Origin: Rhodohalobacter sp. SW132
Lineage (GTDB): Bacteria > Bacteroidota > Rhodothermia > Balneolales > Balneolaceae
Direction: 5' to 3'
NCBI RefSeq assembly: GCF_003390325.1
Contig: NZ_QUOK01000004.1
Location: forward strand, 62,001 to 126,000
DNA length: 64,000 bases
Below are positions 56,561 to 64,000 of this stretch, piece by piece. Under the pieces are notes generated by a model. That model worked only from the letters and a program-made list of their open reading frames with translations. It searched no databases and was not told where the DNA came from. How positions within the stretch are numbered: position 1 is the first letter of the stretch; each line of letters opens with the position of its first letter. Position numbers and translations under genes: made by a program.

Positions 56561-57598
56561 TTAGTCGGTATATTTTTTGATCCAGTCTTCAGCCAGTTTA
56601 AACCCTGAAAGATAGGCGCCATCTACCGTGTTATCAATGAAGTAGTCGCCGGTTAAAGCGAGGGGTGCGTCATCAAATTCCAGTTCGGCATATGGCCTGT
56701 CTAATACTTTCAAAGCCCGGCTGTATCTCCAGAAATGAACCTGGCTCCATTGTGGTGCCATCGCCCATCCTCCAATTGTTGTGGCAAGTTTGTCGAGCAT
56801 ATCTTTACGTATGGCATCTTTGTCAAGCTTGCCAAGTGTTCGGGTGTATTCAGGAGTTGCCTGAACTACGAATGAACACTCCTGGTTAAAACTTTTTTTA
56901 GTGGCTTCGTTCGAAATAAATTTCAGCGGGCTGTTTTTACAAATAATTCCTTCCCATTCAGGCAATTCCCGATCGCCATAACCTGCCATGAGTGTGTAGC
57001 AGGGCGCATAATGCACTTCATCAATTTCACGGATAATTTTAAGTGTGTTGGTCTCATTTGTTGTAGTCTGAAGCAATCCGTATGCCTGGGCTGCGGGTGC
57101 GGCTATTATTACTGCGTCCGCCTCAAATGTATTCCCGGCCCTCAAATTAATCATCCAGGATCGCTTTTTGCTGCGATGGGCACCAATATAGGTAAGCCCG
57201 CCCGCATGAGTTTCGGTCTTTACATCCACCCACCGGCTGAGATATTTTCCGATACTGTTCATTCCTTTTGTGGCGGTAAATGAATCATTCTTATCGGGAT
57301 TTGGGTTTTTTTTGTGGAAATCACTCCCGTCATACAACCATATGGATTCTCCCCACCGTTTTACCAGCTCCTGATCCATCAGCTCATCCGTGAACTCCTT
57401 AAATTCTTCGGACCGCGGCACAAAATAGTTCAGCCCGTGGTCCATTTTAGCGGACCCGTTTTTCCCGGCATAGCGTGTTGCCATTCTTCCGCCATATCCC
57501 CTGCTTTTTTCAAGAATCGTTACGTCATGACCTGCATTTGCAAGAAGACGCCCGGCCGTCAATCCGGAAATACCCGCGCCAATTATTCCAATAACCAT
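56561..57598 (-). CDS. Renalase-like FAD-dependent amine oxidase
   Basis: 345 residues. N-terminal FAD motif IGIIGAGISGLTAGRLLANA, LEKSRGYGGRMATR (FAD diphosphate), DHGLNYF, and the C-terminal ALTGDYFIDNTVDGAYLSGF closing the flavin site. Resembles bacterial renalases, which oxidise isomeric beta-NAD(P)H, and the NAD(P)-binding 'protoporphyrinogen oxidase-like' family. The pncA-pncB NAD-salvage genes are 20 kb away, so a link is speculation. A weak hairpin (56514-56536) lies between it and the next ABC gene. Confidence 0.85.
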   Translation of the reverse strand: MVIGIIGAGISGLTAGRLLANAGHDVTILEKSRGYGGRMATRYAGKNGSAKMDHGLNYFVPRSEEFKEFTDELMDQELVKRWGESIWLYDGSDFHKKNPNPDKNDSFTATKGMNSIGKYLSRWVDVKTETHAGGLTYIGAHRSKKRSWMINLRAGNTFEADAVIIAAPAAQAYGLLQTTTNETNTLKIIREIDEVHYAPCYTLMAGYGDRELPEWEGIICKNSPLKFISNEATKKSFNQECSFVVQATPEYTRTLGKLDKDAIRKDMLDKLATTIGGWAMAPQWSQVHFWRYSRALKVLDRPYAELEFDDAPLALTGDYFIDNTVDGAYLSGFKLAEDWIKKYTD

Positions 57599-57775
57599 AA
57601 GTTCGTATTGTTCTCAGTTTTGCTGAATTAATTTCCCGAAAGGTAATGAACTGAAGCTTTTACTGCCTAACCTTTTTACGTAAAAAATATATACGGAGCT
57701 ATCGGCAATGCAGATAGCCCATATTCAATTTAATCCGTTAACCCGGACTTCTTACAATCCCCGATGGAATTCGGA

Positions 57776-59143
57776 TTAACTCTCAAAGAGTGTCACTTTT
57801 GGAAGAGCTGCTTTTTTACTCAGCAATGCCGGCCAGTATGCAACCACTTCGCTCGCTTTGGGGCGCCCGCCCGCAAATCCGGTCACACCGCTTGGACCAG
57901 TTAAAATCAGCGGTGCAACTTCTTTGCCGAACCGGTTCAGATCTTCTTTTGAGCGGCTTTGAACGGCAATTCTGAGCTGAACCTCATTCAGATCTTCCAG
58001 ATCAGACAGATCAGATATCGGGTTTTCATTGCAGGCGTTAAGCCCAACCAATTCCCGGTTGACTTCTTCAAACCCGATCCCCAGGTTTTCCGCACGTTTG
58101 AAAAGGATATCGGCCGCAACCTGCGCTTTTTTGGCTGCATCAGGCCAGCAGTAAACCAATGTGGATGAAAGTTTATACCCATCGATGTAACTTGCCGACA
58201 CTTTATAGGTTGGCGTGGCTTCTGTTCCTTTTATGCCAAATACCCTCACCCGGTTTTCACCCTCCTGTTCCAGCTGCACAGAAGTAAAATCTGCAATGCA
58301 GTCAGGGGTGATATATTCTGCCGGATTCCCGATTTCATATAAAAGCTGCTCTTTTACCGTCATCTCCGAGACAAGACCGCCGGTTCCTTCGTGTTTGGTC
58401 ACGTAAAATGATCCGTCCGGATACGCCTCAATAATCGGGAACCCGATATTCACGAGATCTTCCACAGTTTCCCAGTCAGTGAAATTACCTCCCGATGCCT
58501 GTCCGCCACACTCAATAATGTGACCTGCGATGGTTCCGGCCGACATCTTATCGTAGTCATTGAAATCCCATCCGAACTCGTAAATCATCGGCGCAAGAGT
58601 GAGGCCTGTGTCGGTCACTCTGCCGGTGATAATTACATCGGCATCTGTTTCGAGCGCCTCAACGATCGGGGCAGCGCCGAAATAGATATTCGCGCTCAGC
58701 AGCTCGTCCTTCACTGAAGTAATCGGTTCGCCGGTTTCCATGTTCTTCAGCTCGTGACCCTCAGCAATAAGCGAATCGAGCGATGGCAGAATGTCATCTC
58801 CATCCACTACGGCAATTTTCAGTCCTTCAATACCCTTCTCCCGGGCCAGTTCTAGAATGGCGTCTTTACATGCCCGGGGATTTACGCCGCCGGCATTGGA
58901 GATTACTTTCACTCCATCCTGTTTGATCTCGTTAAACACGGCTCCCACCACATCCACAAAATCGCGGGCATAACCATATTTCTCATTTCTCATGCGCTGT
59001 TTTTGCATGATCGACATGGTAACCTCGGCGAGGTAATCCATCACCAGGTAATCAATTTTCCCATTTTTCACCTGGTTGATGGGAGCGTCCGGCAGATCAC
59101 CCCAAAAACCTTGTCCTGATGCTATTCTTATATTTTTCTTCAC
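57776..59143 (-). CDS. AtuA-like protein (DUF1446)
   Basis: 455 residues, GTG start. The family opens with RIASGQGFWGDLPDAPINQV, then MDYLAEVTMSIMQKQR, NAGGVNPRACKDAILELARE and DADVIITGRVTDTGLTLAPM, and ends GVTGFAGGRPKASEVVAYWP. AtuA belongs to acyclic terpene utilisation in Pseudomonas, but homologues beside carboxyltransferases occur widely and may serve branched acyl-CoA metabolism; no hydrolase activity is proven for the group. Paired with the carboxyltransferase 46 bp upstream. Confidence 0.9.
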   Translation of the reverse strand: MKKNIRIASGQGFWGDLPDAPINQVKNGKIDYLVMDYLAEVTMSIMQKQRMRNEKYGYARDFVDVVGAVFNEIKQDGVKVISNAGGVNPRACKDAILELAREKGIEGLKIAVVDGDDILPSLDSLIAEGHELKNMETGEPITSVKDELLSANIYFGAAPIVEALETDADVIITGRVTDTGLTLAPMIYEFGWDFNDYDKMSAGTIAGHIIECGGQASGGNFTDWETVEDLVNIGFPIIEAYPDGSFYVTKHEGTGGLVSEMTVKEQLLYEIGNPAEYITPDCIADFTSVQLEQEGENRVRVFGIKGTEATPTYKVSASYIDGYKLSSTLVYCWPDAAKKAQVAADILFKRAENLGIGFEEVNRELVGLNACNENPISDLSDLEDLNEVQLRIAVQSRSKEDLNRFGKEVAPLILTGPSGVTGFAGGRPKASEVVAYWPALLSKKAALPKVTLFES

Positions 59144-59189
59144 AAATCTGTTGGTTTAATTAAAATTTGATGTCAGTCAGAACTGAAAT

Positions 59190-60800
59190 TTATACCTGCA
59201 ATACACCTGTTTTAAATTCTTCAATCGTTGGATTTTGATTGGCATCTTCGATTGCCCGCGAGATCTTCATCCGTGTCTCCTCCGGGGTGATAATTCCATC
59301 TATCCAAAGCCTGGCCGCGGCATACCGCACATCGGTCTGCCTGTCGTACCTGCTTTTGATGCGTTCCAAAATCTCTTCACGCTCCTCGTGACTGATTTTT
59401 TTATTCTTTTTCTCCAGCGATGAAACTTTTATCTGGGTAAGGACTTTCGCCGCCTGGGTTCCGCCCATCACTGCAATTTGCGCTGTAGGCCATGCGTAGA
59501 TGAAGCGGGGATCGTACGCTTTTCCACACATTGCGTAATTTCCTGCACCATAACTGTTCCCCATAATGATGGTGATTTTTGGCACTGTTGAGTTTGCCAC
59601 AGCATTCACCATTTTTGCGCCATCTTTAATGATACCACCGTGCTCACTGCGTTTCCCAATCATGAATCCGGTTACATCCTGCAGGAAAATAATCGGAATT
59701 TTTTTCTGATTGCAGTTCATAATAAACCGGGCGCCTTTATCTGCACTATCAGAGTAGATCACCCCGCCAATCTGCATTTCACCCTGTTTACTTTTTACAA
59801 TTTTGCGCTGATTGGCTACAATTCCCACGCTCCAGCCATCGATACGGGCGTAGCCGGTGACCAGCGTCTGCCCGTACCCTTTTTTAAATTCAACAAACGT
59901 TTCGGCATCCGCCAGGCCTTGAATAATGTTCATCACATCATAGGGCCGATTTCTGTCTTTGGGAAATTCCTCCACCATCTTCTCTCCATCAATTTCGGGA
60001 GCGATCGACTCATGCCTTGTAAAGTTCGCTTTGGGAGAGGGACCTAGATTTTTTACCAGCCGGCGTATGGTTTGAAGGCACTCGGTATCGTCCTTCATTT
60101 TATAATCGGTCACCCCGCTGATTTCCGTATGAGTAGACGCACCGCCGAGTGTTTCATTATCCACCTCTTCGCCGATTGCCGCTTTCACCAGGTAACTGCC
60201 GGCCAGAAAAACGCTTCCAGTTCCGTCTACAATTAAAGCTTCGTCACTCATGATTGGCAGATACGCACCGCCGGCCACACAGCTTCCCATGATAGCCGCA
60301 ATCTGTGGAATTCCCTTGGCGCTGATTACCGCATTGTTTCTGAAAATACGCCCGAAATGTTCTTTATCCGGAAAAATTTCATCCTGCATGGGAAGATAAA
60401 CGCCTGCAGAATCCACCAGATAGATAAGGGGAAGATGATTTTCGATAGCAATTTCCTGCGCTCGAAGATTCTTTTTTGCAGTCATCGGGAACCAGGCCCC
60501 CGCCTTTACTGTGGCGTCATTTGCCACGATCATACATCGCCTGCCTCCTACCGAACCAATTCCCGTAACAACCCCGGCTGAAGGGCATCCGCCCTCTTTT
60601 TCATACATCTCATACGCAGCCCAGAGGCCGATTTCATCAAAAGGAGAATCCTCGTCGAGTAAAAATTCAATCCTCTCCCGAGCCGTCATTTTTCCTTTTT
60701 TATGCTCTTTTTCAATTCGCTTTGCACCACCACCCTCTTTGATCTCCTTTTCCGTTTTTCGGATGATCTGCAACAGGTTACTTTGCCAGGATTCACTCAT
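59190..60800 (-). CDS. Acyl-CoA carboxylase carboxyltransferase subunit (methylcrotonyl/geranyl-CoA type)
   Basis: 536 residues, ordinary length for MccB/AtuC. Crotonase-like halves: N-terminal KMTARERIEFLLDEDSPFDE, AYLPIMSDEALIVDGTGS and HTEISGVTDYKMKDDTECLQ; C-terminal GFMIGKRSEHGGIIKDGAKM and SYGAGNYAMCGKAYDP (acyl-CoA and biotin binding). It transfers CO2 from carboxybiotin to an acyl-CoA. The alpha (biotin carboxylase plus carrier) subunit is not in the window. Heads the operon with the AtuA-like gene. Confidence 0.93.
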   Translation of the reverse strand: MSESWQSNLLQIIRKTEKEIKEGGGAKRIEKEHKKGKMTARERIEFLLDEDSPFDEIGLWAAYEMYEKEGGCPSAGVVTGIGSVGGRRCMIVANDATVKAGAWFPMTAKKNLRAQEIAIENHLPLIYLVDSAGVYLPMQDEIFPDKEHFGRIFRNNAVISAKGIPQIAAIMGSCVAGGAYLPIMSDEALIVDGTGSVFLAGSYLVKAAIGEEVDNETLGGASTHTEISGVTDYKMKDDTECLQTIRRLVKNLGPSPKANFTRHESIAPEIDGEKMVEEFPKDRNRPYDVMNIIQGLADAETFVEFKKGYGQTLVTGYARIDGWSVGIVANQRKIVKSKQGEMQIGGVIYSDSADKGARFIMNCNQKKIPIIFLQDVTGFMIGKRSEHGGIIKDGAKMVNAVANSTVPKITIIMGNSYGAGNYAMCGKAYDPRFIYAWPTAQIAVMGGTQAAKVLTQIKVSSLEKKNKKISHEEREEILERIKSRYDRQTDVRYAAARLWIDGIITPEETRMKISRAIEDANQNPTIEEFKTGVLQV

Positions 60801-60924
60801 TTCTGCGGAATTATATTTAATTTATGTTTCTTTAAATAATACCATCAGTTTTGATGACGTTTGAAGATACAGAAATCAAAGCTTTTCAAAAGCTTTAAAA
60901 CAACAGAACATTGTTCCTACCATA

Positions 60925-62328
60925 ATGAACTATCTGACCCCGATTCTTATCACCCTGTTACTTTTAATGCCCGTGATTGCGGATGCCCAGCAAAGAGGAA
61001 CCCAGCAGCAGCGAGGAACTACGTATGAATCGCTCCTTCAGCGATCCGATCAGCCCAGTTCATACATCACCCACGTTATCCTGCCGGAAAATGATGGCAG
61101 CGCACTTACAGGTGTGATGTTTCGCCTTGACTACGATCTTATCCCTTTTCTGAGAGTTCGATCTTCCGACACGTCTGCTCCTGAGGATGCTGAATATTTT
61201 GCCCCCGTGCATATGGGACTCGAAATTTTTGAAGGCACACATCGAACCTCCCGGCGGAGTTCATCACAGGACGGCCAATCGATATTCAGAGATTCATTTC
61301 AAGACACGATATACGTGCAGTCGTTTGAGGAGACCCGCTCACGTTTGCAGCATGTGGAAGGAATCATGTCAACACGCCTTCAACCCGGTTCCTACAACTA
61401 TGAACTTCAGCTCAGGCGTGCACAATCAACAAGGGAACAGAGCTCCACAAGGCGAAACATTTCCGTACCGCAATATGATACTCTCGGAAATGCCGGACTG
61501 ATACTGCTGAGTGAATTTCAGCAGGATAACAACCTGGTAACCGGTACATTTCTAAATTATGGCGAAAACGTACTTTATGGATCTGATTACGAAGTTTTGG
61601 TTCTTCTGCCAGATACTGAAGATGAAGAGTATCACTTTACACTTCACCAGATGGAGAGCGGCACCTCCTCCGACGTTTTGTCTGATGCGGTTTTCCGCGA
61701 TACACTCCGCGCACAGGAATTATTCAGGGCATCCGATTTTGAACTATCAGGCCGGTCAGACGGCGTCCGGCTAACGATGACACCCAACGACACGGGCACC
61801 CGGTTTGGCTCTATTTCTGTGCCCAATTCCGGTTTTGCGAACGCCAGGTTTCGCCTGCAGGTGCGAACTTCGGATGATGAAGTCATTGCCCAGAGAATTG
61901 TGAACTCACGCTGGCTTGATATGCCTGTGAGCCTTCTGAATATTGACGTTGCTATCAATATGCTTCGCTTTATTGTAAGTGACAGTGAATTGCGACGCCT
62001 GCAATCCGGTTCAACTGCAGAAAAAGAACGGAAGTTCAGAGAATTCTGGGAAGAGAGAGATCCCACACCTGAAACCGAGTTTAACGAATTGATGGCCGAA
62101 TACTACAACAGGATTGATTATGCGTTCAGAAACTTCAGTTCCCTGCAAACTCCCGGTTATGAATCTGATCGTGGTCGCGCATACATTCTTTACGGTGAGC
62201 CCGATAATGTAGAGCGCCGGCTGCCAACCGATCAACCGACACGGGAAATTTGGGAATATCCGGGCCGGACCCTGGTTTTTGAAGCAACTACAGGCTTCGG
62301 TGATTTCCGTTTGATTTCTGAACGATAA
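60925..62328 (+). CDS. GWxTD-domain secreted protein
   Basis: 467 residues. Signal peptide (ILITLLLLMPVIADAQ). A long beta-rich middle, then the C-terminal GWxTD domain: EFWEERDPTPETEFNELM (the position of the name motif), YYNRIDYAFRNFSSLQTPG, DRGRAYILYGEPDNVERR and EIWEYPGRTLVFEA. The domain is common in Bacteroidota and Acidobacteria; its function is unknown. Divergent from the carboxyltransferase gene. Confidence 0.9.
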   Translation: MNYLTPILITLLLLMPVIADAQQRGTQQQRGTTYESLLQRSDQPSSYITHVILPENDGSALTGVMFRLDYDLIPFLRVRSSDTSAPEDAEYFAPVHMGLEIFEGTHRTSRRSSSQDGQSIFRDSFQDTIYVQSFEETRSRLQHVEGIMSTRLQPGSYNYELQLRRAQSTREQSSTRRNISVPQYDTLGNAGLILLSEFQQDNNLVTGTFLNYGENVLYGSDYEVLVLLPDTEDEEYHFTLHQMESGTSSDVLSDAVFRDTLRAQELFRASDFELSGRSDGVRLTMTPNDTGTRFGSISVPNSGFANARFRLQVRTSDDEVIAQRIVNSRWLDMPVSLLNIDVAINMLRFIVSDSELRRLQSGSTAEKERKFREFWEERDPTPETEFNELMAEYYNRIDYAFRNFSSLQTPGYESDRGRAYILYGEPDNVERRLPTDQPTREIWEYPGRTLVFEATTGFGDFRLISER

Positions 62329-62368
62329 TGGGTTTCGCCCGGTCCCTGAGTTCCCTATTTTAAAATAT

Positions 62369-63367
62369 ATGAAGCCAACAATAGCAATTAGCATGGGTGA
62401 TCCGGGCGGGATTGGTCCGGAGGTAATATTAAAAACCATCCACGAGTTTGGAACCGCCAAAGCTACACCGCTTCTGCTTGGAAATTCCTCCGTGTTTAAG
62501 TTCTACGCAGATTCGATCGGGTTTGATCTTGATATTCACATCGTTGAAAATGCATCCGATGTCGTTCCAGGTCAGATCAACTTAATTGAAGCCGCTATGA
62601 TGGATCACGAGATCCGGCCCGGAAGACTTGATGCTGTTAACGGCAAGGCGGCAATGCAGTCTGTGGCAAAAGGAATTGAGGCTTGTCTTTCTTCCAGCGC
62701 CGATGCTCTCGTTACGGCTCCGATATCAAAAGAAGCGATCACACGGGCCGGGTACCGGGTTCCGGGACACACGGAATTTTTGGCAGAAAAAACGGGCACC
62801 CACCAGGTTCTCATGATGCTTGTCAGCGGCCCGCTGCGTGTTGCCCTCGCAACCATTCATATTCCGCTACGGGATGTCGCCGGACTGCTAACGCCCGAAC
62901 TCCTGACCACCCGACTGCAAATTTTGCACAACTCTCTTCAGGCTGATTTCAACATTCCGGAACCGAAAATTGCGGTTTTTGGACTGAATCCGCATTCAGG
63001 TGACGGAGGGGTTATAGGCCGTGAAGAGATCGACCTGATCACTCCGGTTATTGAAAAATTGAATCGCAGCGGATATTCGCTGAGCGGTCCCTTCGCAGGA
63101 GATGGATTTTTTGGGAAACAGATGCAGAATAAATATGACGCTATTTTCGCCATGTATCACGATCAAGGGCTCATTCCATTCAAAGCACTAACTTTTGGTA
63201 AAGGTGTGAATTTTACGGCCGGTTTGCCGATTATTCGCACTTCGCCCGATCACGGAACAGCTTTTGATATCGCAGGTACGAACAGTGCAGATCATCACTC
63301 GTTCTTATCAGCATACTCTCTTGCAATAGAAATGGCACAACACAGAAAAAAAGTAGCAACCTGCTAA
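62369..63367 (+). CDS. pdxA: 4-hydroxythreonine-4-phosphate dehydrogenase
   Basis: 332 residues. NAD-dependent oxidation in pyridoxal-phosphate synthesis. Family blocks: ISMGDPGGIGPEVILK, TAPISKEAI, GHTEFLAEKTG (metal His), FGLNPHSGDGGVIGREE, MYHDQGLIPFKAL (metal His) and FTAGLPIIRTSPDHGTAFDI. Forty bp after the GWxTD gene, and the next gene starts with no gap. Confidence 0.97.
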   Translation: MKPTIAISMGDPGGIGPEVILKTIHEFGTAKATPLLLGNSSVFKFYADSIGFDLDIHIVENASDVVPGQINLIEAAMMDHEIRPGRLDAVNGKAAMQSVAKGIEACLSSSADALVTAPISKEAITRAGYRVPGHTEFLAEKTGTHQVLMMLVSGPLRVALATIHIPLRDVAGLLTPELLTTRLQILHNSLQADFNIPEPKIAVFGLNPHSGDGGVIGREEIDLITPVIEKLNRSGYSLSGPFAGDGFFGKQMQNKYDAIFAMYHDQGLIPFKALTFGKGVNFTAGLPIIRTSPDHGTAFDIAGTNSADHHSFLSAYSLAIEMAQHRKKVATC

Positions 63368-64000
63368 TTGGAAAATATCTCAGATTATATCGAACCGAAA
63401 CGACAATATTCAATCCTGGCTGAGATTTACGATGCAGTAATGCATGATGTGGATTATGAGGCGTGGGCGGATTACATCGACGAAGTGATCATGCGTCACC
63501 ACCACGAAGCGCGTGATATCCTGGAACTCGCCTGCGGAACCGGTACGATGGCTATTTCGATGGAAGAACTGGGTTACTATACGATCACAGCGACCGACCT
63601 TTCTCCGGATATGATTCGTAAAGCGCGTGAAAAAGGAGAAGAAAAAGAATCTGACGTCAGCTTTCAGACGCTTGATTTTCTCGACATCAACCTGGACAAA
63701 AAGTTCGATGCCGTGTACATGGTTTTCGATAGCCTCAACTATCTTCACAACACCAGTGATATCGCAAAGCTGCACGAACAGGTTTATAATGTTTTGAACC
63801 CCGGCGGCATCTTTGTATATGATTTCACAACACCACGTAACTCAAGGAAAGCGATCCGTTATCTCGATAATGAGAATGAAACCGTGAACGAATATTTTAG
63901 CTATCAAAGATCCAGCCGGTATGATGAAAAGCAGAAAATCCACACCAACACTTTTGATATTTCGCTGAAAAACCTGGCTGACAGCAGCCAGGTTAAAAAT
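63368..64000 (+). CDS. Class I SAM-dependent methyltransferase (3'-truncated)
   Basis: The TTG follows the pdxA stop directly; 211 codons are seen and the frame is open at the window end. SAM fold: motif I ILELACGTGTMAISM (about 49-63), ATDLSPDMIRKAREKG (motif II/acidic end), FDAVYMVFDSLNYLH and LNPGGIFVYDF (motif III). Typical of the methyltransf_25 family acting on small molecules or ubiquinone-like lipids; substrate not inferred. N-terminal YSILAEIYDAVM is normal for this branch. Confidence 0.9.
   Translation, partial: MENISDYIEPKRQYSILAEIYDAVMHDVDYEAWADYIDEVIMRHHHEARDILELACGTGTMAISMEELGYYTITATDLSPDMIRKAREKGEEKESDVSFQTLDFLDINLDKKFDAVYMVFDSLNYLHNTSDIAKLHEQVYNVLNPGGIFVYDFTTPRNSRKAIRYLDNENETVNEYFSYQRSSRYDEKQKIHTNTFDISLKNLADSSQVKN

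Noticed and set aside
1-64000. tRNA genes, rRNA genes, riboswitches and CRISPR arrays
   Set aside because: No cloverleaf with a T-loop consensus, no regular short-repeat/spacer array and no known riboswitch core could be seen on either strand by eye.

Overview
The window looks like chromosome from a marine or halophilic member of the Balneolota/Rhodothermota (Balneolaceae-like) or a close Bacteroidota relative. This is inferred from protein flavour: a Bacteroidota-type CrtY-Blh pair, GWxTD and SbsA-Ig lipoproteins, DUF4953-type metalloprotease, folC-pabC pairing. Most of it is dense housekeeping DNA. No rRNA, tRNA, CRISPR array, intact transposase or prophage was seen.

Layout. 0-10.6 kb: the tail of a proton-antiporter/complex I-like membrane subunit, DUF421 protein, a small lipoprotein, an isolated nuoJ-nuoK pair, uppP, a MoxR ATPase, an MscS channel, a large Ig-like lipoprotein, a YfcE-type phosphodiesterase and a GT2 glycosyltransferase. 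10.6-18.5 kb: a 640-bp structured non-coding region, then crtY-blh (beta-carotene and retinal formation), a zinc metalloprotease, a cardiolipin synthase-like protein and crtB (phytoene synthase). Retinal synthesis implies a rhodopsin elsewhere in the genome. 18.7-28.9 kb: lacI-purC, queD-queE-SDR, an S10 peptidase, rho, and a trx-like/pabC/folC folate operon.

28.9-31.3 kb is an AT-rich accessory patch. It holds an HNH endonuclease and a membrane-protein gene broken by an exact 19-bp tandem duplication, with a nine-G tract further downstream; removing one repeat copy and shifting the G tract by one base gives one continuous frame of about 205 codons. 31.3-34.5 kb: pncB-pncA-FAD oxidoreductase (NAD salvage). 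34.8-40.4 kb: asnS, an M16 peptidase, pnp and rpsO. Together with ribF, truB, rbfA, infB, nusA and rimP up to 47.3 kb, pnp and rpsO form the classic translation/RNA-processing cluster. A terminator-like hairpin lies in front of its first gene, rimP. 47.5-51.6 kb: DUF192 protein, fbp, coaE, prfB (with a canonical programmed +1 frameshift) and a DUF883-like protein. 51.6-56.5 kb: two ABC exporter half-transporters flanking an RNase Z; they look like an asymmetric heterodimer. 56.6-64 kb: renalase-like FAD protein, AtuA-like protein plus acyl-CoA carboxyltransferase, GWxTD protein, pdxA and the start of a methyltransferase.

The least explained material is non-coding: a two-block intergenic element present twice (about 2.8-3.0 kb on the minus strand and 10.6-10.8 kb on the plus strand), a long imperfect stem upstream of crtY, and several hairpin repeats between genes.
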